From Pseudomonadota bacterium (GTDB lineage: Bacteria > Pseudomonadota > Alphaproteobacteria > SHVZ01), in assembly GCA_016195085.1 (NCBI GenBank), contig JACQAG010000016.1, positions 1 through 51,252 on the forward strand: a DNA stretch of 51,252 nt, given 5' to 3'. Positions 28,195 to 37,298 of this stretch are shown here, piece by piece. Made by a program: the position numbers and the translations under genes. How positions within the stretch are numbered: the stretch's first letter is position 1; each line of letters opens with the position of its first letter. The notes under the pieces are model-generated. The model worked only from the letters and a program-made list of their open reading frames with translations. It was not told where the DNA came from and searched no databases.

Positions 28195-30306
28195 ATGATT
28201 ACCCGTCCCAGCCGGCTCTGCTCCGGCAACGAAAAGTCTTGCCTTGTCCGCCTATTGGCGCTGGCGGTGCTGCTGCTGGCGCGGGCGATCGGGCCCGCCG
28301 GTGCCGCCAGCTTGCCCTCGGATCCGAATGAGCTCGGCCAGGTGCGGCTGATTGCCGCGACGACCGCCGTCGGCGAGCTGGCGTCCCTTCGCCTCGGGCT
28401 CGAATTCCAGCTCGCCCCGGGCTGGAAGACCTATTGGCGCACACCAGGGGATGCCGGCTATGCGCCGCGCCTCGACTGGTCGGGTTCGGAAAATCTGGCC
28501 GAGGTGCTGCTCAAATGGCCGCTGCCGGAGCGGTTCAGCCTGTTCGGGCTGGAGACACTCGGCTATGAGGGCACGCCGGTCCTCCCGGTGATCGCCACGC
28601 TCAGGGAGCCGGGACGGAAACTCGACCTCACGCTCAAGCTCGACTGGCTGGTGTGCAAGGAGGTCTGCATCCCGATGACCTCGAGCCTGGCGCTGGTCCT
28701 GCCCGCGGGACCGGCAAAGGCCAGCGCCGAGGCCCATGAGATCGATCGCTTCAATGCGCGGGTGCCGAGCCCGGCCACCGCCGTCGGCCTGGCGCTCGAC
28801 AGGATCGAGGCCGCGGGCGAAGGCAATGCGACGCGGCTCACCATCCTGGCACGCGCCGATCCGGCCTTCATCCATCCCGACGTGCTGATCGAGGGCCCGA
28901 GCGGCTTCGGCTTCGGCCGGCCTCAAGTCAGGCTCTCCGACAGCGGCAGGCAGGCGCGGTTCACGCTCAGCGCCAGCGGGCCGGATGCCGCTAGTCTCGC
29001 CGGCCAGCGGCTGATGCTCACGCTGGTCGACGGCGAGCGCGCGCTCGAAGTCCAGCACCTGGCCGAGGCGCCGGTCCGGAGCTCCCTCGCGCTCGTTCCG
29101 ATGCTGCTGATCGCGCTGCTGGGCGGACTCGTTTTAAATCTCATGCCTTGCGTGTTGCCGGTCCTGTCGCTGAAGCTGCTGCAGCTGGCACGCCATAGCG
29201 GCGCGGAAAGGAGCGCCACCCGGCTCGCCTTCCTCGCCTCGGCCGCCGGCATCGTCGCTTCCTTCCTGCTGCTGGCCCTCGGCGCGATCCTCCTCAAGCG
29301 CTGGGGCATGGCGGTCGGCTGGGGCATGCAGTTCCAAGAGCCGGCGTTTCTCGTCTTCATGACCGGCGTGCTGGCCTTCTTCGCCGCGAGCCTGACGGGC
29401 CTCGTTCAGCTCCGGCTGCCCTCCGCGCTAGCCGAACCGGCGGCAAGGCCGCATGGGCAGGGTCTGGCCGCCCACTTCTTGACCGGCGTCTTCGCCACGC
29501 TGCTGGCGACCCCGTGCTCCGCACCCTTCGTCGGCACCGCACTTGGCTTCGCGCTCAGCCAAGGCCCGGCTGAGATCGCGACGGTTTTCCTCGCCATGGG
29601 ACTGGGCCTGGCTTTCCCCTATCTCGGGCTCTCGCTGTTCCCGGGACTGGTCACCAAGCTGCCCAGACCCGGTCCCTGGATGATCTGGCTCGAGCGCGTT
29701 CTCGCCGCAGCGCTCACCGTGACCGCGCTCTGGCTCACCAGCGTGCTGGCGAGCGAGAGCGGCATCGTTGCGGCGCTTGTCGTGCTCGGGCTCATCGCCG
29801 CCGCGCTTGCGGCCTGGGTCATCGTGCCCGGACGGCCCGCCATTGTCGCCGCCTCGGTCCTGGCGCTCGCCGCGTTCTTCGCCCCTGGTCATCTCGGTCC
29901 GGGCGGCGCGGCACCGGTTGCCGTGGCTTCAGACTCGCGCTGGCGGGCCTTCGATCGAGAGTCGCTCCGCCGCCTCGTCGGCGAGGGCAAGGTCGTGCTG
30001 GTGGACGTGACCGCCGATTGGTGCCTCACCTGCCAGGTGAACAAGCGGATCGTGCTGTCGAGCGAGGCGGTGCGGCAGAAGCTCGACCAGAAGGGCGTCG
30101 TGGCGCTCCGCGCCGACTGGACCAGGCCCGATGCCGAGATCGCCGACTATCTCGCCAGCCACGGCCGCTACGGCATTCCCTTCAACGCCGTCTATGGGCC
30201 CGGCGCCCCCGACGGCGTGCTCTTGCCGGAGCTCTTGAGCGAGGCTGCGGTCATCGCCGCCTTCGAGCGCGCCGGCGAGCCGAAGGTGGCTGCCAACAAG
30301 ACCTAA
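28195..30306 (+). CDS. DsbD/ScsB-like thiol-disulfide reductase
   Basis: 703 residues. After a signal peptide (LLALAVLLLARAIGPAGA-A) comes an N-terminal domain with VCKEVCIPM, the Cys pair expected for the periplasmic alpha domain. The central membrane domain (about 300-565) contains LNLMPCVLPVLSLK and ATPCSAPFVGTALG, whose cysteines carry electrons across the membrane. The C-terminal thioredoxin-like domain has ADWCLTCQVN. The protein moves reducing power from cytoplasmic thioredoxin to periplasmic substrates. The N-terminal domain (DWSGSENLAEVLLKWPLPERF) looks more like the ScsB type than E. coli DsbD. Partner cytochrome c maturation genes are not adjacent. Confidence 0.9.
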   Translation: MITRPSRLCSGNEKSCLVRLLALAVLLLARAIGPAGAASLPSDPNELGQVRLIAATTAVGELASLRLGLEFQLAPGWKTYWRTPGDAGYAPRLDWSGSENLAEVLLKWPLPERFSLFGLETLGYEGTPVLPVIATLREPGRKLDLTLKLDWLVCKEVCIPMTSSLALVLPAGPAKASAEAHEIDRFNARVPSPATAVGLALDRIEAAGEGNATRLTILARADPAFIHPDVLIEGPSGFGFGRPQVRLSDSGRQARFTLSASGPDAASLAGQRLMLTLVDGERALEVQHLAEAPVRSSLALVPMLLIALLGGLVLNLMPCVLPVLSLKLLQLARHSGAERSATRLAFLASAAGIVASFLLLALGAILLKRWGMAVGWGMQFQEPAFLVFMTGVLAFFAASLTGLVQLRLPSALAEPAARPHGQGLAAHFLTGVFATLLATPCSAPFVGTALGFALSQGPAEIATVFLAMGLGLAFPYLGLSLFPGLVTKLPRPGPWMIWLERVLAAALTVTALWLTSVLASESGIVAALVVLGLIAAALAAWVIVPGRPAIVAASVLALAAFFAPGHLGPGGAAPVAVASDSRWRAFDRESLRRLVGEGKVVLVDVTADWCLTCQVNKRIVLSSEAVRQKLDQKGVVALRADWTRPDAEIADYLASHGRYGIPFNAVYGPGAPDGVLLPELLSEAAVIAAFERAGEPKVAANKT

Positions 30307-30893
30307 ATCAGCCCCTGCGCTTGCGCCTCCTCGCGCAGGAGGGCGAACAACACGTGGTCCTGCCACTCGCCGTTGATCCTGAGATAGCGCTTGGCGAGCC
30401 CTTCCTCGCGGAAGCCGGAGCGGCGGAGCACGGATTGGCTGGCGCGGTTGGCAGGCAGGCACGCGGCCTCGCAGCGGTGCAGGCCCAGATGCTCGAAGGC
30501 GAATACGAGGGCCGGCTTGAGCGCCTCGCTCATATAGCCGTGGCGGATATGGGGCTGGCCGATCCAGTAGCCGAGGCTGGTCATCTGCGCCACGCCGCGG
30601 CGCACGTTGTTGAGGTTGATGCCGCCCAGGAGCGCATCGTCGGCTTGGCGAAAGATGAAGAAGGCATAGCCCTGATCGCGCTCCCAATCCTCGGCCTGGC
30701 GGCCGAGCCGACGGCGAAAGGCGGCGCGGGTGAGCGCATCCGAGCTCCAGGCCGGCTCCCAGGGCACGAGGAAGTCCCGCGACATCGCTCTAAGCTCGGC
30801 CCAGGCGCGCCAGTCCCGGCGCCTGGGCGGGCGCAGATAGACGACGCGGCTATCGAGCCTCGGTTCGGAGCGCTCCTGGAGGAACAGCGCCAT
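30303..30893 (-). CDS. RimJ/RimL-type GNAT N-acetyltransferase
   Basis: 196 residues. The N-terminal strand (VVYLRPPRRRDWRAW), the segment SLGYWIGQPHIRHGYMSEAL in which the acetyl-CoA loop R-x-x-G-Y is visible, and ANRASQSVLRRSGFREEGLAKRYLRINGEWQDHVLFALL identify the RimJ family, which acetylates protein N-termini or small amines. It converges with the DsbD-like gene, overlapping by 4 bases. On the other side it is 20 bases after the M16 peptidase gene and probably cotranscribed with it and thrC. Confidence 0.9.
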   Translation of the reverse strand: MALFLQERSEPRLDSRVVYLRPPRRRDWRAWAELRAMSRDFLVPWEPAWSSDALTRAAFRRRLGRQAEDWERDQGYAFFIFRQADDALLGGINLNNVRRGVAQMTSLGYWIGQPHIRHGYMSEALKPALVFAFEHLGLHRCEAACLPANRASQSVLRRSGFREEGLAKRYLRINGEWQDHVLFALLREEAQAQGLI

Positions 30894-30913
30894 GGTGGGT
30901 CCGTCCTAGGAGG

Positions 30914-32170
30914 TCACGCGAAGCGCTCGAGGATCGCCGGATAGGGCTCGAGGCGCGAGAGCGGTCCGACGGCGGCCACTGTCAGCCGCGAGCGGCTGAG
31001 GCGGTCGACCACGCGGGCGATGGCGGCAGGGTCGACCGCGTCAACCTTGGCCACGAGCTCGGGCACGTCCAGCGGCCGGCCATAGATCATGAGCTGGTGC
31101 GCCAGCTGCTCGGCCCGCGCACTGGTGCTCTCGCGCGCCATCAACAGGCCGGCCTTGTGCTGGGCGCGGGCCCGGGCGAGCTCCGCCTCGCTGACGCTGG
31201 CGGCGACATTTCGGAACTGCTCGGCCACCACCGGCAGGAGCTCGCCGATCTCTTTCTCGCCGGTGCCGGCATAGACGCCGAAGATGCCGGAATCGGTCAT
31301 CGCCGAGGCGAAGGAATAGATCGAATAGACGAGACCGCGCTTCTCGCGCACCTCCTGGAAGAGCCGCGAGGACATGCCGCCGCCGAACAGGGTCGAGAAC
31401 ACCGCTTGGGCGAAATAGTCCGGGTCGTGGTAGCCGATGCCCTCGAAGCCCAGGACCACGTGCAGCTGCTCGAGATCGCGATCCTCGCGCGCCTCGCCGG
31501 CCCGATAGCGCGCCGGCTCCGGCTGCTCGCGCCGGACCTTGGGCAGGTCGGTGAAGGCGCAGCGCGCCAGCTCGACCACATGGTCGTGCGCGACCCGCCC
31601 GGCCGCCGCCAGGATCATGGCGTCGGGGCCGTAATGGGCGCGCATATAGCCGCCGACCGCCTCGCGGCTCAAGGAAGCGACGATCTGGCTGGTGCCGAGC
31701 ACCGGCCGGCCGACCGCCTGGTCGGGAAACGCGGCGGCCTGAAAGCGATCGAAGATGATGTCGTCGGGCGTGTCCTCGGCCTGGCCGATCTCCTGCAGGA
31801 TCACCTGGCGCTCGCGCTCGAGCTCGCCCGCCTCGAAGGTCGAGTGCTGCAGGATATCGGCCAGGATGTCGAGGCCGAGCCCGAGATCATCGGCCAGCAC
31901 GCGGGCGTAGTAGGCCGTCTGCTCGCGGCTGGTATAGGCGTTGAGATGCCCGCCCACCGCCTCGATCTCCTCGGCGATGCGCAAGGCGGAGCGCCGCTCC
32001 GTGCCCTTGAAGGCCATGTGCTCCAGCATGTGCGCCACGCCGTTGACCGCGGCGGCCTCATGCCGGGTGCCGCAGGCGACATAGACGCCGAGCGACACCG
32101 ATTCCACCTCGGGCATGGAATCGGTGGCAACCGTGAGGCCGTTCGCGAGACGGGTGACGGCGACGGTCAT
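30914..32170 (-). CDS. M16 family zinc peptidase (mitochondrial-processing-peptidase-like)
   Basis: 418 residues. The inverted zinc motif HMLEH is at residues 47-51 (VAHMLEHMAFKGT). The distal helix ERERQVILQEI supplies the third ligand. A typical LNAYTSREQTAYY motif and an inactive second half (FGGGMSSRLFQEVREKRGLVYSIYSF) follow. Members are cytoplasmic or periplasmic; no signal peptide is seen here. Alphaproteobacterial homologues are the closest relatives of mitochondrial processing peptidase beta. The start overlaps thrC by 4 bases. Confidence 0.93.
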   Translation of the reverse strand: MTVAVTRLANGLTVATDSMPEVESVSLGVYVACGTRHEAAAVNGVAHMLEHMAFKGTERRSALRIAEEIEAVGGHLNAYTSREQTAYYARVLADDLGLGLDILADILQHSTFEAGELERERQVILQEIGQAEDTPDDIIFDRFQAAAFPDQAVGRPVLGTSQIVASLSREAVGGYMRAHYGPDAMILAAAGRVAHDHVVELARCAFTDLPKVRREQPEPARYRAGEAREDRDLEQLHVVLGFEGIGYHDPDYFAQAVFSTLFGGGMSSRLFQEVREKRGLVYSIYSFASAMTDSGIFGVYAGTGEKEIGELLPVVAEQFRNVAASVSEAELARARAQHKAGLLMARESTSARAEQLAHQLMIYGRPLDVPELVAKVDAVDPAAIARVVDRLSRSRLTVAAVGPLSRLEPYPAILERFA

Positions 32171-33564
32171 GCCGCCCCCAGGAGCCGCGCCCGGCCGGCG
32201 ACGAAATCCTCGACCTGGGCCAGATCGTTGTCGAGCACGCTCACCCGCTCGGCGCGCTCATTGAGATCGGCCAAGTGCCGGGGCAGGGCTGGATGCTGGC
32301 CGGTGGCGCGGTAGACCGCATCGGGGAACTTCGCCGGGTGTGCGCAGGCGAGGCTGACCACGGCCGTGCCGGCCTCGAGGCGGGCGGCGTCGGCGGCCGC
32401 CAGGCCGACCGCGGTGTGGGGATCGATGAGCTCGCCGGTCTCGCGCCAGGTCTTGGCGATGACGGCGAGCGTGCCGTCGTCATCGAGCCGATGGCCGGAG
32501 AAGAGACGGCCGAGCCGTCCGGCACGATCGGGATCGAGGCGAAAGCTTCCTTCCTGGCGAAAGCGGGAGATGCTGTCGGCGACGGCGGCACCGTCGCGAT
32601 CCATGAGCTCCCACAGCAACCGCTCGAAATTGCTCGACACCTGAATGTCCATGCTGGGGCTGAGGCTGGGCTCGACTGGACGCATCAGCATCTCGCCCGA
32701 GCGGATGAGGCGCGTCAGAATGTCGTTGCGGTTGGAGCCGATGATGAGCCGCTCGATCGGCAGGCCCATGCGGAGTGCGGCATAGGCGGCGAAGATATTG
32801 CCGAAATTGCCGGTCGGCACGGCGAAGGCGACACGACGGCCGGGCGCCCCCAGCGCCAGCGCTGCCCAGACGTAATAGACGATTTGGGCCATGATCCGGG
32901 CCCAGTTGATCGAGTTCACCGCCGACAGGTTCATGCGATCGCGGAACGGGCGATCGTTGAACATGGCTTTGACCAGGTCCTGGCAGTCGTCGAAGCTGCC
33001 GCGGATCGCCAACGCGTGCACGTTGGACGCGCCCAGCGTGGTCATCTGCCGACGCTGCACATCCGAAACGCGGCCATGGGGAAAGAGGATGAACACTTGG
33101 ATCGCCTGGCGGTCGCGCAAGGCCTCCATGGCGGCCGAGCCGGTATCGCCGGAGGTGGCGCCGACGATGGTGACCCGCTCGTCGCGGCCGGCCAGAACCT
33201 GATCGAAGAGCCGGCCGACGAGCTGGAGGGCGTAGTCCTTGAAGGCAAGCGTCGGCCCGTGGAACAGCTCCAGCAGCCAGCGGTCGGATCCTAGCTGCTT
33301 CAAGGGGGCGACCGCCCGGTGGCGGAAGCCGGCATAGGCTTCGTGCGCGGCCTTCTCCAGGCCTTGGGCGGCGATGCCGTCACCCATGAAGGGCGCCATG
33401 ACGCGGACCGCAAGCTCGGCATAGGAAAGGCCGGATAGGCCGGTGAGCGACAGGCTGGGCCAGCGCTCCGGCATGTAGAGGCCGCCGTCGCGGGCCAGGC
33501 CCGCGAGCAATACGTCGTCGAATTCGAGCGCCGCCGCCTCGCCGCGCGTGCTGATGTATCGCAA
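32167..33564 (-). CDS. thrC: Threonine synthase
   Basis: 465 residues. The pyridoxal-phosphate lysine is Lys109 in FHGPTLAFKDYALQ. Other motifs are VGATSGDTGSAA, AVNSINWARIMAQ and VPTGNFGNI. The enzyme converts O-phosphohomoserine to threonine. The length and N-terminal MRYISTRG fit the long bacterial form. It is the first gene of a unit with the M16 peptidase and the acetyltransferase, an order conserved in related bacteria. Confidence 0.96.
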   Translation of the reverse strand: MRYISTRGEAAALEFDDVLLAGLARDGGLYMPERWPSLSLTGLSGLSYAELAVRVMAPFMGDGIAAQGLEKAAHEAYAGFRHRAVAPLKQLGSDRWLLELFHGPTLAFKDYALQLVGRLFDQVLAGRDERVTIVGATSGDTGSAAMEALRDRQAIQVFILFPHGRVSDVQRRQMTTLGASNVHALAIRGSFDDCQDLVKAMFNDRPFRDRMNLSAVNSINWARIMAQIVYYVWAALALGAPGRRVAFAVPTGNFGNIFAAYAALRMGLPIERLIIGSNRNDILTRLIRSGEMLMRPVEPSLSPSMDIQVSSNFERLLWELMDRDGAAVADSISRFRQEGSFRLDPDRAGRLGRLFSGHRLDDDGTLAVIAKTWRETGELIDPHTAVGLAAADAARLEAGTAVVSLACAHPAKFPDAVYRATGQHPALPRHLADLNERAERVSVLDNDLAQVEDFVAGRARLLGAA

Positions 33565-33635
33565 AGGCCTCGCTCCGGATGGGGCGCTACCCTACAAACC
33601 GGGCTCTCCCGGCGCAAGGGCGGCCGGGGCTGATC

Positions 33636-33983
33636 CTAGTCCCACTTATTGAAGGCGAAGAAGGCGGCGAGAACCAGGCAGCCGAACGCGGCCGCCTGGT
33701 TCCACTGAATCCGTTCGCCGAGATAGCTGACCGAGAACACGCCGAAGACCAAGAGGGTGATGATCTCCTGCATGGTCTTCAGCTGTGCCGCCGAATAGAC
33801 CGTGTAGCCGATGCGATTGGCGGGAACGGCGAGGCAATACTCGAAAAAGGCGATACCCCAGCTAACCAGAACGACCAGCCAAAGCGTCTCGCGTGGGAAT
33901 TTCAGTTGGCCGTACCAGGCGAAGGTCATGAAGATGTTGGATACCGACAAGAGAAGGATGGGGGCGATCGCAGGCCAGGTCAT
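33636..33983 (-). CDS. DUF486 family small membrane protein
   Basis: 115 residues with four membrane segments (about 6-24, 34-50, 68-88 and 95-110). Patterns such as FMTFAWYGQLKF, SWGIAFFEYCLAVPANR and LKTMQEIITLLVFGVFSV match DUF486, a half-size relative of the drug/metabolite transporter superfamily. Substrate unknown. It is separated from thrC by 71 bases and from the M32 gene by 48 bases on the same strand. Confidence 0.88.
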   Translation of the reverse strand: MTWPAIAPILLLSVSNIFMTFAWYGQLKFPRETLWLVVLVSWGIAFFEYCLAVPANRIGYTVYSAAQLKTMQEIITLLVFGVFSVSYLGERIQWNQAAAFGCLVLAAFFAFNKWD

Positions 33984-34031
33984 CGAAGCTCCTCGGGAGG
34001 GACGATCGAAGAGAGACGGACGCCCGGATTC

Positions 34032-35519
34032 TCAGCCGAGATAGCGCGTCCGCACATGCGTCTTGAACACCTCCGGGTCGAGCGGCCGGCCGCTCGCCGC
34101 CGCCACCAGCTCATCGGTCGAGAGCTTAGATCCCTGGCCATGCACATGGGCGCGGAGCCAGGCGATGAGCGGCGCGAAATCGCCCCGCGCCAGCCCGGGG
34201 ACGATCCTCGGATCGGCGCGGCTGGCCGCATCGAAGAGCTGGGCCGCGGTCATCGCGCCCAGGCTGTATGTCGGGAAATAGCCCCAGACGCCGGCCGGCC
34301 AATGGATGTCCTGCAGACAGCCCTGGCGGTCATCGGGCGGCACCACGCCCAGGAGCGTCCGCATGCCGTCGTTCCAGGCGCCGGGCAGGTCGATGAGCAT
34401 GAGCTCGCCCGCGATCATCGCCTTCTCCAGCCGGTAGCGCAGGATGACATGGGCGGGATAGGTCACTTCATCCGCCTCGACACGGATGAGGCTGCGGGCG
34501 ACCGTGGTGTAGAGGCGGTGGAGATTGGCCGCCTCCCAGGCCGGGCCGGAGCCACCGAAGGCGGCGCGGATGAGCGGTGCGGCGAACTCCATGAACTCCC
34601 GCGAGCGGCAGGCCTGCATCTCGATCAACAAGGATTGGCTCTCGTGCACGGCCATGCCGCGGGCCTCGCCCACGGGCTGCCGGCGCCAGCTTTTCGGCAG
34701 GCCCATCTCGTAGAGCGCATGGCCGGTCTCGTGCAGCACCCCCATCAGGCTTTGGGTGAAATCCTCTTCGGCGTAGCGGGTGGTGATGCGCACGTCCTCA
34801 GGGATGCCGCCGCAGAAGGGATGCAGGCTCACATCCAGACGCCCATGCTGGAAGTCGAAGCCGAGCCGGGTCATGAACTCGATGCCGAGACGCCGCTGCG
34901 CCTCGATCGGGAACGGACCCATGGGCTTCACCGGCGGCCTCATGCGGGCCTGATGGGCCAGAACGGCTTCGAGGAAATCCGGCAGGAAGCGCGCATAGCC
35001 GTCGAACACCAGGTCGATGCGCTCGGTCGAGCCGCCGGGCTCGAAGCGGTCGAGCAAGGCCTCGTAGGGCGATGTGCCGAGCACGCCCGCCTTCGCCTTT
35101 GCCATCTCCCGGGAGAGATCGAGCACAAGCTGGAGCGAGGGCAGGAGGCTCTTGAAGTCGTTCGCCGGCCGCGCCTTCCGCCAGACCATCTCGCAGTCGT
35201 TGGCGGCTTTCGATAGGGCTTCCACCAGATCGGCGGCGACCGCAGTCGCATGCAGGCGCAGCCGCCGCATCTCCCGGAGATTCGCCCGCTGCCACTCATC
35301 GAGGGTGTTGTCGCCCGAGGCCTCATCCAGAAGATCGCCCAGCCGGGGATCGGTCATGAGCTCGTGGCTGACGACCTTGAGTGCCGCCAGGCTGTCGGCG
35401 CGCGCGGCGGCCCCGCCTTCGGGCATGATCGCCGCATAGTCCCAGTCGAGCATGGCGCGGGCTTCGTCGATGAGGGCCATGCGGCGGAAGCGGGATTCGA
35501 GGGATTGATAGGCGGGCAT
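34032..35519 (-). CDS. M32 carboxypeptidase
   Basis: 495 residues from ATG 35519, the usual length. The zinc motif HETGH lies in LMGVLHETGHALYEMG. Further family motifs are HPFCGGIPEDVRITTRY, VHESQSLLIEMQ and DIHWPAGVWGYFPTYSLGAM. The enzyme trims C-terminal residues from peptides in the cytoplasm. An in-frame ATG at 35580 would add 20 residues with no family support. It is placed in the stretch that separates thrC from surf1. Confidence 0.93.
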   Translation of the reverse strand: MPAYQSLESRFRRMALIDEARAMLDWDYAAIMPEGGAAARADSLAALKVVSHELMTDPRLGDLLDEASGDNTLDEWQRANLREMRRLRLHATAVAADLVEALSKAANDCEMVWRKARPANDFKSLLPSLQLVLDLSREMAKAKAGVLGTSPYEALLDRFEPGGSTERIDLVFDGYARFLPDFLEAVLAHQARMRPPVKPMGPFPIEAQRRLGIEFMTRLGFDFQHGRLDVSLHPFCGGIPEDVRITTRYAEEDFTQSLMGVLHETGHALYEMGLPKSWRRQPVGEARGMAVHESQSLLIEMQACRSREFMEFAAPLIRAAFGGSGPAWEAANLHRLYTTVARSLIRVEADEVTYPAHVILRYRLEKAMIAGELMLIDLPGAWNDGMRTLLGVVPPDDRQGCLQDIHWPAGVWGYFPTYSLGAMTAAQLFDAASRADPRIVPGLARGDFAPLIAWLRAHVHGQGSKLSTDELVAAASGRPLDPEVFKTHVRTRYLG

Positions 35520-35847
35520 ACGAGTCAGATCTTCCAATGGAGAATTCAAGTCATAGGACTTCTTTACCCTGCGGAGCATCGTCCCATGCGCGCTCCTCGG
35601 GATGGCGGCGGTGCTTCGCGGGATCGAAGCTGACCAAAAGACTGTCGAGCGATATTGGGTCCTTGCCGTGCGATGCCTCAGATCCTTCAGCCCGGTCCTG
35701 CATTCCACTCGCTCTTAGTCATTGTCATGCCCGGACGTGTTCCGGGCATCCACGGCTTCCATCGTGCGGCGGCGCCACGTGGGTGGCCGGGACGAGCCCG
35801 GCCATGACGAATTTACCGAGTAGAAATCCATTGTGGGAGTCACAAAT
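35520..35847. other. Gene-free stretch with a palindromic repeat
   Basis: Between the M32 gene and the P-loop kinase gene, both on the minus strand. The second half holds the family B palindromic repeat (35724-35809). The first half shows no signal that can be named; an open frame on the plus strand runs through it and the repeat and is not protein-like. Confidence 0.6.
35724..35809. repeat. Palindromic repeat, family B, copy 1
   Basis: A first hairpin, gtcatgcccggacgtgttcc pairing into gggcatccacg, is followed by gtgcggcggcgccac and a second hairpin gggtggccggga / cccggccatgac. The ends gtcatg and catgac are inverted. This is a typical alphaproteobacterial REP-like design. A partner copy lies at 49957-50092. 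Confidence 0.88.
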
Positions 35848-36321
35848 CTACTCCACCGTGTTTCTCGCGGATGCCGGCTCAAATTCATCCGACGTCGGTG
35901 GCTCAAACCAGCTAATGCACTCGTCTAAGAGATCTTCGCTGACATGAAACGTGGCAGGCGGCAAATTGGCGTTGCGCGCGGCAAGGCGCCGAAGAAGCTC
36001 TTCGCGGGGAACATCGAGGAAGCAGAGCTGGATCTCTGCACCGAGCGCTGCCGCGCGAGCCCGATAATCATCGCGCTCGCGCCGACGAAAAAAACCGAAC
36101 TCAAGGACGACATCGACCCCTAGGCCAAGCACCCGCGCTGCAATCCCCCACTGGACGGCGTGAACCGCCGCCCGTTTTGCTGCGTCATAACCGTCTCCAA
36201 TAATTCTGCACATCCATTCGTCAGGGTCGAGCCTCAACGCCGAGCGCCCGTGCTCGAGTCGTTTGGCCAAGGTTGTCTTGCCCGAACCCGGCAAGCCGCA
36301 GAACATAAAGAGCGTGGGCAT
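35848..36321 (-). CDS. P-loop kinase-like ATPase (zeta-toxin/AAA_33 type)
   Basis: 157 residues. Walker A GLPGSGKTTLAKRL is at about 9-22, followed by LRLDPDEWMCRI, VVLEFGFFRRRERDDYR and a lid-like helix with EELLRRLAARNA. The pattern matches small predicted kinases of the AAA_33 or zeta-toxin-like group, whose substrates are usually unknown. No antitoxin-like small gene is adjacent on its strand. The flanking DNA is less GC-rich than the core genes, consistent with acquisition. Confidence 0.8.
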   Translation of the reverse strand: MPTLFMFCGLPGSGKTTLAKRLEHGRSALRLDPDEWMCRIIGDGYDAAKRAAVHAVQWGIAARVLGLGVDVVLEFGFFRRRERDDYRARAAALGAEIQLCFLDVPREELLRRLAARNANLPPATFHVSEDLLDECISWFEPPTSDEFEPASARNTVE

Positions 36322-36582
36322 CGTGTTCTCGGATTTGAAGCCGAGATGCTACCAGCTACTCCTCGCGTTTGGGGTGTTCGAGTCCATGGTTGCCGGCGAG
36401 AGCTCACGCTTTTCCTCCAACCAGATCCGCTCAGGGCTTTGTTGGCGGATTCATCGGCGGATCAGAAGAGTGGCGGGCCGGCAATGTGCCGCGTTGCCAC
36501 CAGAAGGCGGCAGCATAGCAACGGCTAGAAACGGGACGATCCGATCGGCAGCTATGCCGAAGTTGCGATTTCTCGACACATC

Positions 36583-36611
36583 TTGCAATATCGCCCGCGA
36601 TAGCATATCTG
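36583..36611 (+). promoter_or_regulatory. Candidate promoter and operator for the PIN-antitoxin pair
   Basis: TTGCAA (36583-36588) and TATCTG (36606-36611) are separated by exactly 17 bases. The spacer contains the inverted repeat tatcgc-cc-gcgata (36589-36602). The ATG follows 7 bases after the -10, so the leader would be very short. Self-regulation by the antitoxin at this palindrome is inferred from what is common in toxin-antitoxin operons. Confidence 0.35.
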
Positions 36612-36618
36612 AATCGCG

Positions 36619-37047
36619 ATGCGGCTCGTCCTCGACACCGACGTCATGGTCGCGGCGATCCGCAGCGAGGCCGGGGCGTCGCGTCGCCTATTGTTGGCGG
36701 TGCTGCAACGGACGTGCACGCTGGTCCTATCGGTGCCGCTAGTTATCGAATATCAGGCGGTCATGACGAGACCCGAACATCTGGCTGCAGCGGGACTGTC
36801 GGTGAGTGATGTCGGCGCGCTGCTCGATGCCGTCGTGCGGGTCGCCGAGCCGGTCCGGCTAGCCTTCCTTTGGCGGCCGGCACTCAAGGACCCGAACGAC
36901 GAGATGGTGCTGGAGGCGGCGGTGAACGGGCAAGCGGATCGGCTGGTGACGTTCAATCTAGGGGATTTCGGAGCGGCCGGGACGCGATTCGGCATCATCG
37001 TATGCTCGCCCGGCGACGCGCTGAAGGCATTGGGGGGTCGATCATGA
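36619..37047 (+). CDS. PIN-domain toxin
   Basis: 142 residues. The N-terminal LVLDTDVMVAAIRSEAGASRRLL has the first PIN acid (Asp6). The central WRPALKDPNDEMVLEAAVNGQADRLVTFNLGDFG supplies the other acids (Asp and Glu of DPNDEMVLEAA and Asp of NLGDF). The family is the COG1569-type PIN group of putative RNases in toxin-antitoxin systems. The toxin precedes its antitoxin and overlaps it by ATGA, the reverse of usual vapBC order. Target RNA unknown. Confidence 0.85.
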   Translation: MRLVLDTDVMVAAIRSEAGASRRLLLAVLQRTCTLVLSVPLVIEYQAVMTRPEHLAAAGLSVSDVGALLDAVVRVAEPVRLAFLWRPALKDPNDEMVLEAAVNGQADRLVTFNLGDFGAAGTRFGIIVCSPGDALKALGGRS

Positions 37048-37298
37048 GGAAGAGCAACTTCGCGCTGCGGCTCCAACCCTCGCTGCTGGATGAGCTCCGC
37101 AAGCTGGCGGCGGCCGAGGGCGTCGCGCTCAACCAGTTCATCAACGTCGCGGTCGCCGAGAAGCTGTCGGCGCTCCGGACGGAGGACTATTTCCGCGAGC
37201 GCGCCGCGCGCGGCGATGTGCGCAAGGCGCTCGGCATCCTGGCGCGTGCGGGCGTCAGTAACCCGCCGATGAAGGGTGACAAGCTCCCGAGCAAGTAA
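37044..37298 (+). CDS. Antitoxin of the PIN pair, RHH/HicB-C-terminal type
   Basis: 84 residues. The first half, FALRLQPSLLDELRKLAAAEGVALNQFINVAVAEKLSAL, has the ribbon-helix-helix pattern: a strand with alternating residues, then two helices. The second half is polar and likely wraps the toxin. RHH antitoxins bind operator DNA as dimers and repress their own operon. It overlaps the PIN toxin gene by 4 bases. Confidence 0.8.
   Translation: MRKSNFALRLQPSLLDELRKLAAAEGVALNQFINVAVAEKLSALRTEDYFRERAARGDVRKALGILARAGVSNPPMKGDKLPSK

Noticed and set aside
33579-35216. 545-codon plus-strand open frame
   Set aside because: It spans the complements of DUF486 and most of the M32 gene across their intergenic gap, and has no protein-like features.
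36340-36440. Possible tRNA remnant near a ttcgagtcc string
   Set aside because: No acceptor stem, anticodon arm or D-arm could be paired around it.
35848-37298. Zeta-like kinase and PIN genes as one system
   Set aside because: They are divergent, separated by about 300 bases, and the PIN toxin already has its own overlapping antitoxin.
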